Virus record (IMG/VR): IMGVR_UViG_3300031715_000012
Location: 1 to 42,482 of that record
Length of the DNA stretch: 42,482 nucleotides
Strand: one strand, 5' to 3'
DNA from: a virus
The translations under genes and the position numbers were made by a program. Of the stretch, positions 36,618-42,482 are shown piece after piece. The notes under the pieces were generated by a model. It searched no databases and was not told where the DNA came from. It saw nothing but the letters and a program-made list of their open reading frames with translations. The stretch's first letter is position 1. Every line of letters begins with the position of its first letter.

Positions 36618-37363
36618 GGCAGCAGCGCCTCTCTCGCCTTGAAGCTGATCGTGTACATGCGGTTGCGATCGATTTTCCACGTGGCCGTGTTTTGCTGCAA
36701 GCGGAAAGTGCCGGCGCAGTTCGCGGTGACGATCGCGGTGCCGTCGACAAGCGACTCGCGGAGGTTCGGGAAGATCTCGAGCGTCACGTCCCCCGAAGGG
36801 TCGGTGCTCGCGTTCTGCAGGATTTTGTGAAGCCGTTGCTGGCCGCCAGAGGCCGTCACCTGAAGGTAATCGCCGGCAAACGCCCAGTCGCCCACGCTCA
36901 GCGCGGTGGTGCGAACCAGCAGCTGGTTCGAGCCGCTCAGGTTCGAGCCATTCACCACCGGGCTGCCACTCATGGGGCCTTGCGGCGTCGGCCGGTTGTA
37001 ATCGCCCATCAGGAAAGTGCCAAACTTGCCGAACATCGCTCCGAGGAATGCGATCCACTGCTCGGCCTCGGCGTATGGCATGGGCGGCAGGTTGGCTTCG
37101 ATCGTGAACATTTGCCCCGGCCACTGCTGCTCCTGGTCGCTCAGGGTGAAGGGCGACACAGCTTCGCCGACGACGTTCTGCATGCTCAGCGTGAAATCCT
37201 GCGGGCCGATGCCCGCGATCGCCGGCGGCGTAAGTGGATAGTTCAGGCCCACGGGTTCAATTGGAAGCTCGAAGATGAGGACGTCCTGCGTGTCGCGCAC
37301 CAGGCCGGTGCCCACGCTCGGCACCTCGAAGATGAGAACGTCCTGCGTGTCACGAATAGCCAC
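36614..37363 (-). CDS. Distal tail / minor tail protein
   Basis: 249 residues. The N-terminus has RDTQDVLIFE twice (residues 4-13 and 23-32), like the R-TQ-VEVL repeats found at the start of many phage minor proteins. The body (FTLSMQNVVGEAVSPFTLSD, EAEQWIAFLGAMFGKFGTFL) is of distal tail type. It lies between the LamG-like protein and the tip genes and probably forms the ring joining tube and tip. Confidence 0.65.
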   Translation of the reverse strand: MAIRDTQDVLIFEVPSVGTGLVRDTQDVLIFELPIEPVGLNYPLTPPAIAGIGPQDFTLSMQNVVGEAVSPFTLSDQEQQWPGQMFTIEANLPPMPYAEAEQWIAFLGAMFGKFGTFLMGDYNRPTPQGPMSGSPVVNGSNLSGSNQLLVRTTALSVGDWAFAGDYLQVTASGGQQRLHKILQNASTDPSGDVTLEIFPNLRESLVDGTAIVTANCAGTFRLQQNTATWKIDRNRMYTISFKAREALLP

Positions 37364-37366
37364 AAG

Positions 37367-38425
37367 TTACGCAGTCTCCTGTTTGGCGTGGTGCGCGGCG
37401 TCGGCACCGGCCGCGGTCCATGCGGCGCTGGTCGCCGGGTCGAGCGGAATGCAGGAATCGATGAAGGCGTAGCTAGAGCCGAGGTTGACGCCTGCGCCAT
37501 AGCTATAGCTGCTGCCGCTCTTCACCCCGATCTCGAGCGTGCGAGTGGCTCCGTCATCTTTGCGCACCATGCTGCGCGCCACCACCATCGCCGGGGCCGT
37601 GCTAAGGCCTGCGCTCGGCATGGCGTAATCGTCGATCAGCCCGCTCGAGGATCCTGAAACGTAAGTCGTGTCACCATCCGGCGGATTGTCGTCGACGCAC
37701 TGCCAGTTCGCCGCGGCTCCATTCGGCGTGAACGCCGCGGAGCTGCCGGCACCGCTCGGCAGCTTTATGACTATGCGGCTGTCCTGCCCGGAGTTGCCCA
37801 GGGCCGCGTTCTGCGTGCTGCCGGTGTTATCCCAGATGCGGAAGTCGTCCATCATGGTGTTGACCAGGCCATCGTCGCTGATGTCGCCGATCAGCACCTG
37901 GTTCGCATAGGCGTTGGCACTGGCCTGGGTGTTGATTCCGCTGACGTTCATCGCCCGGATGCCGTTCACCCAGACCACGGCGCTGCCGCCGCCGCTCGCG
38001 GCCACAGTGACCTCCACTTCCAGGCCGTACCACAGGCCGGCAGAGAACAGCCCTGGACCGGTCTGGGCCTGCACCGCTGAAAAAAGCCCCTGATGCAGCA
38101 CGAGGGCCCCGGCCGTGGTAACGCAGAACGTCCACTGCGAGGTGCCGGCATCTTCCGCGTTGAGGAATGGATTGCCGCCGGCGCCGGGGTTGCCGAGGCT
38201 GGGGAAGTTCACCGCGAACTTGATGATCAGCGTCTGCTGGTTCGAGCTCAGGTTTTTCTTGAGATAGCTGCCGTTCGTGACGAACTTGATTCCCTGGCCG
38301 GGCAGCCCCGAGGGCGGCGCGAACCGCCGGTAGGCCGTGCTGGGGGTCACGGTGCCGTTGACCAGGTCCCAGAGCGTGCTCAGGGTCGAGTAGTTGTCGA
38401 AGCCGTCGCAGAATTGGTAAGCCAT
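37367..38425 (-). CDS. LamG/concanavalin A-like minor tail protein
   Basis: 352 residues. MAYQFCDGFDNYSTLSTLWD and SNQQTLIIKFAVNFPSLGNP, FCVTTAGALVLHQG, WYGLEVEVTVAASGG and the MMDDFRIWD strand follow the LamG/ConA jelly-roll seen in phage tail proteins, which bind surface glycans. The remaining 140 residues are a beta-rich tail. It is the first gene after the tape measure on this strand, interrupted by two plus-strand genes. Confidence 0.75.
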   Translation of the reverse strand: MAYQFCDGFDNYSTLSTLWDLVNGTVTPSTAYRRFAPPSGLPGQGIKFVTNGSYLKKNLSSNQQTLIIKFAVNFPSLGNPGAGGNPFLNAEDAGTSQWTFCVTTAGALVLHQGLFSAVQAQTGPGLFSAGLWYGLEVEVTVAASGGGSAVVWVNGIRAMNVSGINTQASANAYANQVLIGDISDDGLVNTMMDDFRIWDNTGSTQNAALGNSGQDSRIVIKLPSGAGSSAAFTPNGAAANWQCVDDNPPDGDTTYVSGSSSGLIDDYAMPSAGLSTAPAMVVARSMVRKDDGATRTLEIGVKSGSSYSYGAGVNLGSSYAFIDSCIPLDPATSAAWTAAGADAAHHAKQETA

Positions 38426-38440
38426 GGCTCGTTAGTGTGG

Positions 38441-38469
38441 TTGACTCGCGGCCCCACCGGTGGCATCAT
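38441..38469 (+). promoter_or_regulatory. Plus-strand promoter for the moron pair
   Basis: TTGACT, 17-bp spacer with CGCGGCCCCACC (one change from the operator-like site), then CATCAT, 11 nt before the ATG at 38481. It is closer to a standard sigma-70 -35 box than the other four promoters. Confidence 0.5.
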
Positions 38470-38480
38470 GCTGCCGATTG

Positions 38481-38930
38481 ATGAACACCGTGGTCATCGC
38501 CGTTGCCGTCGTGGTGCTCGCTGGATCTGCAATCCCTCAGAGTGCGCCGGCTCATCCGATCGTCTTCATCGAGGGCAACGGAAGCGAACCGGAAGCGGCT
38601 CACGAGACGCAGCACGTGCGCCGCGACGATCAGACGATGGAGCTGGCTCGTCACCTTCTGAAGGCGTGCCCGGAGATCTCGATCACGCGGAAGGAAGACG
38701 CCGATATCGACTACTCGCTGCTGTTGAATCGCGGCGACGAGTACGGCATTTTCAAGAATGCGGTGAGCCAGGTGATGCTGCTCGATCGCGATAAGAACGT
38801 GCTCTATTCGAACAAAGAGGGAACCGTCTCTCGAGCCGCGAAAGATGGCTGCAGGGCGATCCTCGAGGACTGGAAGAAGCGGCGGCCGGCGCGAACTGCC
38901 GAGCCGCTGTGGAACAAACAGAATCAGTGA
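38481..38930 (+). CDS. Secreted host-like periplasmic protein (moron)
   Basis: 149 residues from ATG 38481. Signal peptide MNTVVIAVAVVVLAGSAIP. The mature part contains ELARHLLKACPEISITRKED, ADIDYSLLL, VMLLDRDKNVLYSNKEG and a Cys in KDGCRAIL, a pattern I associate with small periplasmic proteins of soil bacteria including acidobacteria. Its strand and promoter are opposite to the tail operon around it, which suggests a lysogenic-conversion cargo gene. Function unknown. Confidence 0.65.
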   Translation: MNTVVIAVAVVVLAGSAIPQSAPAHPIVFIEGNGSEPEAAHETQHVRRDDQTMELARHLLKACPEISITRKEDADIDYSLLLNRGDEYGIFKNAVSQVMLLDRDKNVLYSNKEGTVSRAAKDGCRAILEDWKKRRPARTAEPLWNKQNQ

Positions 38931-38943
38931 GTGAGGTGAACCC

Positions 38944-39135
38944 ATGGCAACAAAAGCCGACTCCGTAATATTCGAGGGATCGACGCGGCCCGTGACTTTG
39001 CCGACGACCTTCGATCCGGCGACGCAGGTCTCAGCGGATGCGAAGTACATCGTGAAGCAACTCGTGCTCTGGTTTCTGGGGCTTCCCCTGGTGCTCACGC
39101 TCGGGGCCTGGGCAATTTATAACGCGACTCACTAA
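38944..39135 (+). CDS. Small membrane protein (moron operon)
   Basis: 63 residues; GAGGTG is 6 nt upstream, 13 bp after the secreted protein. One membrane helix near the C-terminus (LVLWFLGLPLVLTLGAWAIY). Its stop overlaps the convergent tape measure stop by 4 bp. It likely acts with the secreted protein at the host envelope. Confidence 0.65.
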   Translation: MATKADSVIFEGSTRPVTLPTTFDPATQVSADAKYIVKQLVLWFLGLPLVLTLGAWAIYNATH

Positions 39136-41228
39136 CGCTGCCCGGCCGTACGCTTCTGCACCTCGCTGAAGTTGGCCAGCGCCTCGCCGATGAACCGCGG
39201 TTTCGCCGCGGCCAGCGCGCGCACAATTTTTTCTTCCACGCCGATCTCCGCTCCCTTGGCATCGATGTAGAAATGCTGGTCGCCACCGCCCGCGCGCAGT
39301 GACGAGGACGGTGTGACCTGGCTGCCTGCCGGCAGGTTCAGCAACTCGGGGCCCTGCTCGCCCACCCATGCCATGCCGCCGGGCGCGTCGTCGGTGCCGC
39401 TGGCGAAGCCGGGAATCAGACTCTCGATACTAGGAAAGCCGCCGCTGTTCGCAACTCCGCCCGCGGCGCCGCCGCTCAGCGTGGTGGCCGCGGCCTGCAG
39501 CGTGGTGGCCGCGCTGAGCAGCAGCGTGGATCCGCTCTGCAGCGTCGTAGAAGCTGCCGCCAGGGTCGCTCCGCCGGCGCCGCCCCCTCCCGTCAGGCTC
39601 GGCACCAGGCTGCCCAGGCCCAGGCTCTTGCCCGCGCCGGTGCCGCTCACCATCTGGAAGAAGCCGGCAATATCTTTGTTCAGCAGAAATTTGAATGCTT
39701 CCTCGGTGAGGCTGCGGAACAGGTCTTTCCACTTGGCTTTGCCGTCGAACACCATCTTCGTGAGATTGTCTTCGAAGCCCTTCAGCCCGCTGTTGAGCAG
39801 GTCGAAGGCGAACTTGCCGTTCTGCGCGCTGTTCACCTCGAGCTGCAGGAAGAAGGCCTGCACGCCGGCTCTGGCCGATGTCGAGTGCGCGAGCATCTCG
39901 TCGAGCTTCTTCGTCAGCTCCTGCAGGTGAAGCTCGGCCTGGGTGGCGCTGGCGCCGAGCTTGGCCAGCTCCGCGTTGAATGCCGCCTGGGTCGCTGCAG
40001 TGTTCTTCAGCTCAGGGCTAAGGCTGGCGAAGGCCAGCTTCAGCTCCTGCACCTTGAGGGCATACTGCTCGGCCGGCGTGATGGCCGACTGGAAGGCTTG
40101 CTTGATCAGAGCCTGCTGCGCGTCGGTGTCTTTCGCGAATGCGGCGAGCTGGTCGTTAGCCGTGCCGCCGCCGGTGCCGAACACTGGGGCCACGACGGGC
40201 GTGGTGATGCCGGTTTTCTGAAAGCGCTGCGCGCTCTCAGACAGGCCGCTCACGTCGCGCAGGTTCGCGATCGCCTTCTCGAGCTCCTCGTTGATGTGCA
40301 TCCAATTCTTCCAGCCGGAGTCGGCCGCCTCGTTCCAGCGCTTCAGATCGCCCTGCAGGTAGGCGATATCGGCACGGGCCGCGGCCGTGGCCGCGTCGGC
40401 ATCGTCGCGGAAGATCTTCCACTGCGCTTTGGTGATTTCGTCGTTGACCTTTTTGATCGCCTCGTAGAGCGGCTTCATGGCCTCGGCGAGCTTATTAGCG
40501 GCGACCTGCTGCACCTCCTCGTCCTTGGCCTGGCTGATGCCGAAGACACTCAGCAGGCCGCTGGCGACGGGGCTGACGGCGCTGGCTCCAATCTGCGCGA
40601 GGCCGCGCCAGCCTGGCTCGCTGGCCCGCGCCTGAATCATCAGCATCTGTTCGGTGAACTGCTTCTGCAGCTCGGCCGTCTCCTGCTTCATCAGCTCGAG
40701 GTGCGCGCGTTCGAAGTCGCCGCCCTTCAGCCCCAGCACCAGCTGGTTGTAGGCGTCCTGCATCTCGATTTTGTGCTTCAGATTGGCGATCAGCACCGTG
40801 TCGGCCGCGGTCATTTCCTTCGCGACCTCTTCGGCGGTCTCGCCCACCAGGCCGAGCATCTGCTTCCAGCCCTCGAGGGCCCCGGTTACCTCCAGCAGTT
40901 TCTTGCCCGACTCGAGCAGCCGCGCGATGCCCTCGAATGCGACAAGGCCGGTGGCGCCGGCGATGCTGATCCCCATGATCGATTGCAGGCCTTTGGCGAA
41001 GCCAGGGAACTCCTGGGTCAGGATCCGGGTAAGGGGCCGCGAGACGTGGACGCCGAGCGCTTCGTCGATCAGGCGGAAAGATTCCGCGCCCTCGCGCGAG
41101 GTGCGCTTCATCTCGGCCGACATGCCGGCAGTCTGCGTATTGATCAGCCGGAAGGCCTCGGGCGCGCCCTTCTCCAAAGCGGAGAGATCGTAGCCAAGGC
41201 CGACCATCAGTGTGGCGAGGTTGGGCAT
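39132..41228 (-). CDS. Tail tape measure protein
   Basis: 698 residues; the longest gene after the 914-residue fibre and the hub. Helical overall, with a hydrophobic segment near residues 82-105 (LQSIMGISIAGATGLVAFEG) and heptad-rich regions (ATAAARADIAYLQGDLKRWN, LAFASLSPELKNTAATQAAF). The end is Gly/Ala-rich, then SGTDDAPGGMAWVGEQGPEL and LPAGSQVTPSS, the C-terminal motif of tape measure proteins. It sets tail length; about 700 residues predicts a tail of roughly 100 nm by the usual 0.15 nm per residue rule. Confidence 0.9.
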   Translation of the reverse strand: MPNLATLMVGLGYDLSALEKGAPEAFRLINTQTAGMSAEMKRTSREGAESFRLIDEALGVHVSRPLTRILTQEFPGFAKGLQSIMGISIAGATGLVAFEGIARLLESGKKLLEVTGALEGWKQMLGLVGETAEEVAKEMTAADTVLIANLKHKIEMQDAYNQLVLGLKGGDFERAHLELMKQETAELQKQFTEQMLMIQARASEPGWRGLAQIGASAVSPVASGLLSVFGISQAKDEEVQQVAANKLAEAMKPLYEAIKKVNDEITKAQWKIFRDDADAATAAARADIAYLQGDLKRWNEAADSGWKNWMHINEELEKAIANLRDVSGLSESAQRFQKTGITTPVVAPVFGTGGGTANDQLAAFAKDTDAQQALIKQAFQSAITPAEQYALKVQELKLAFASLSPELKNTAATQAAFNAELAKLGASATQAELHLQELTKKLDEMLAHSTSARAGVQAFFLQLEVNSAQNGKFAFDLLNSGLKGFEDNLTKMVFDGKAKWKDLFRSLTEEAFKFLLNKDIAGFFQMVSGTGAGKSLGLGSLVPSLTGGGGAGGATLAAASTTLQSGSTLLLSAATTLQAAATTLSGGAAGGVANSGGFPSIESLIPGFASGTDDAPGGMAWVGEQGPELLNLPAGSQVTPSSSLRAGGGDQHFYIDAKGAEIGVEEKIVRALAAAKPRFIGEALANFSEVQKRTAGQR

Positions 41229-41232
41229 TTTG

Positions 41233-41790
41233 TTACGACGTCAGGACGTCGATACGAGCGAGCGCGGCCCTGGTGTGTTCGGCGAGAACTTCGACGGCCG
41301 CGGCCTGCGATTCCTTGAACGCCGGCGCGAGCCAGGGATGGGGCGGGACGTCGTGCGAGCCGAGCTCGATCTCGCGGCCGGTGCGGCGCCGCTGCTTTGC
41401 GCTGCCGAAACGCGAGGCCCAGCTATAGCCGGGCATGCCGTGACCGCGCTCGACGAATCCGCCGAAGACTCCGGGCGACGTGGTGCGATCGAGCTGGCCG
41501 GCGTACTTTCCGCGCAGCCGGATCTTCATGCCGGGGCCCGGATAGCCGGGGCCGACAAGCACGCGGTTCGACGCCAGGTCGCCGGAAACTTTTACGACGA
41601 CGATGATGTCTTCGGCGAGCTCGCCGGTGCGCTTCGGCGCCGAGGCCTCGGCCGCCGCCTGGATGACTTCGCCGGCAGCTTCGAGCGCTTCGCGTGCAAC
41701 GTCGCGTGAGAGCGCCAGTGGGATCCTGTCCAGGCGCCGCAGCAGCTCCTCGAGGCCCTGCACTCCAGTGATGGCTATGCCGTCTGCCAT
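41233..41790 (-). CDS. HK97 gp10-like neck/tail protein
   Basis: 185 residues. ITGVQGLEELLRRLDRIPLA, AAEASAPKRTGELAEDI, a GKYAGQ loop and FVERGHGMPGYSWASRFGSA, ending PPHPWLAPAFKESQAAAVE: the gp10 pattern from start to end. In most siphoviruses this gene lies between head closure and tail terminator; here it lies between the chaperone GT and the tape measure. Confidence 0.85.
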   Translation of the reverse strand: MADGIAITGVQGLEELLRRLDRIPLALSRDVAREALEAAGEVIQAAAEASAPKRTGELAEDIIVVVKVSGDLASNRVLVGPGYPGPGMKIRLRGKYAGQLDRTTSPGVFGGFVERGHGMPGYSWASRFGSAKQRRRTGREIELGSHDVPPHPWLAPAFKESQAAAVEVLAEHTRAALARIDVLTS

Positions 41791-41791
41791 C

Positions 41792-42064
41792 TCACTCCAT
41801 CCGGCAAGTCTTCACTCCGTCAGCCTGGTTATCGATATCGATCGCCAGATCGCGCTGCAGGTGTGCGTCGCTCACATCGAAGGCGGTGAGCTCGCTGTCG
41901 GCGACCAGGCCGCCCAGGACCTCGTCGTGCTTTGTGCCCACGGCCAGCTCGGTGTCGGAATTCATGATGCGGATGATGACCTGGTGCTGCTCGATCGAGC
42001 GGACCTCGCAGAGTAGCAGGGCCGCGGCGCCCTCGCGCAGCTCGTGGCCGTTGATGTCTTTCAT
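41792..42064 (-). CDS. Unknown small tail-module protein
   Basis: 90 residues; GAGGA 9 nt upstream. MKDINGHELREGAAALLLCE then QHQVIIRIMNSDTELAV, a small beta-barrel-like pattern. It lies between the chaperone extension and the gp10-like gene. Not recognised. Confidence 0.6.
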   Translation of the reverse strand: MKDINGHELREGAAALLLCEVRSIEQHQVIIRIMNSDTELAVGTKHDEVLGGLVADSELTAFDVSDAHLQRDLAIDIDNQADGVKTCRME

Positions 42065-42074
42065 TCGACAATCC

Positions 42075-42482
42075 TCACGCGGAGGCGGGCCTCACGTTCT
42101 TGAAGCTGGTGAGCATTGCGCGGCGGAAGGCAGCGACCTGCTCCGGATCCACCTCGAACTTCTCACCGCGCATGACGGCCTCGGCGAATTCGCGCATGTC
42201 GTCTTCTTCGGTGGAGGCACCGGGCAGGAAGTCGGCGGGGGTGAACGGCTCAGCGCGCTTCTCTTCGTCGCGGTGGCAGTTGGCTACGACCGAACAGATC
42301 ATCGCGGCCGGCAGCAGGCGATCGCGCGCAACGTCGGCATCGGCGGCGAAGAACTGGTCGAGCTCGCGCGGCGTCGTGCTCAGGAATTCGGCGCGAGTAA
42401 GCGCGAGTCGACGCCGGGCCCGGAAGTATAACCAGGCTGGCTCAGCGGCTCGGGCGTCGCCACGGGCGCCGGATCCATTCCC
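42075..42482 (-). CDS. gpT-like frameshift extension of the tail chaperone (partial, runs through the contig end)
   Basis: Open frame that enters from the contig end and stops at 42075. It is the -1 frame continuation of the gpG-like gene at 501-25 after circular closure. The translated segment before the internal Met at 42302 contains TRAEFLSTTPRELDQFFAA and RDRLLPAAMICSVVAN, an arrangement typical of the T domain of tail assembly chaperones, which bridges tape measure and tube protein. An ATG at 42302 could make a 75-residue protein alone, but the conserved part begins well upstream of it and has no ribosome binding site, so it is most simply the GT fusion. The next gene starts 10 nt later. 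Confidence 0.8.
   Translation of the reverse strand, partial: GNGSGARGDARAAEPAWLYFRARRRLALTRAEFLSTTPRELDQFFAADADVARDRLLPAAMICSVVANCHRDEEKRAEPFTPADFLPGASTEEDDMREFAEAVMRGEKFEVDPEQVAAFRRAMLTSFKNVRPASA
42357..42482. repeat. Terminal direct repeat, right copy
   Basis: Right copy of the 126-bp end overlap, identical to bases 2-127. Joining the copies gives a circle of about 42,356 bp and restores the -1 frame extension of the tail assembly chaperone, which supports the closure biologically. Confidence 0.95.

Noticed and set aside
39885-41318. Plus-strand 477-codon ORF
   Set aside because: Antisense to the tape measure gene; Leu/Gly/Arg-rich composition is typical of reverse-strand reading of GC-rich helical genes.

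Overview
The window is a complete or near-complete GC-rich genome of a temperate, long-tailed (siphovirus-type) phage with an HK97-type head. Its first 126 bases (2-127) recur at the end (42357-42482), so the sequence closes into a circle of about 42,356 bp; a tail gene runs through the closing point. No sheath gene is seen. The host cannot be read directly. The base composition, heptamer repeats between genes and one host-like periplasmic protein would suit a soil acidobacterium, but that is a weak inference.

Layout. Almost all genes lie on the minus strand, so they read from high to low coordinates. From 18.3 to 0 kb come an HNH nuclease, small and large terminase, a small membrane protein, portal, prohead protease, major capsid protein, decoration-like proteins, head-tail connector, head closure, three secreted fibre-like proteins, tail terminator, two tail-tube paralogues and the tail assembly chaperone G with its -1 frameshift product GT. 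The tail operon continues across the closing point at 42.4 kb through an HK97 gp10-like protein, the tape measure, minor tail proteins and the central hub to 32.6 kb. A lysis cassette (glucosaminidase, holin-like proteins) occupies 32.2-30.8 kb. The 30.7-26.3 kb stretch holds small regulators (zinc knuckle, two ribbon-helix-helix-like proteins), a second tyrosine recombinase and the integrase. A predicted attP, built on the 5' half of a CAU tRNA, lies at 26.06-26.11 kb. From 26.0 to 18.3 kb is a run of small, mostly unknown early or accessory genes, including an HNH endonuclease, a MerR/excisionase-type protein, a sigma region 4-like protein, a Fis-type protein and a DUF6745-like protein with a 50-unit 9-bp minisatellite. 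Four or five plus-strand genes (27.6-28.1, 32.2, 38.5-39.1 kb) are moron-like.

Regulation. Four promoters share TWYACG-N18-TAKNNT, and three of them place the -10 box 7-8 nt before an ATG, which implies leaderless mRNAs. Several promoters overlap copies of a near-palindrome, CGYGGGGCCRCG, which may be the operator of an unidentified phage regulator. No CI-like repressor, DNA polymerase, helicase or primase is recognisable.

The most unusual property is that at least six structural-type proteins begin with Sec-type signal peptides or membrane segments, with Shine-Dalgarno sites directly in front of those starts in most cases. The reconstructed tRNA-half attP with its own upstream promoter and the leaderless promoter family are the other main signals.
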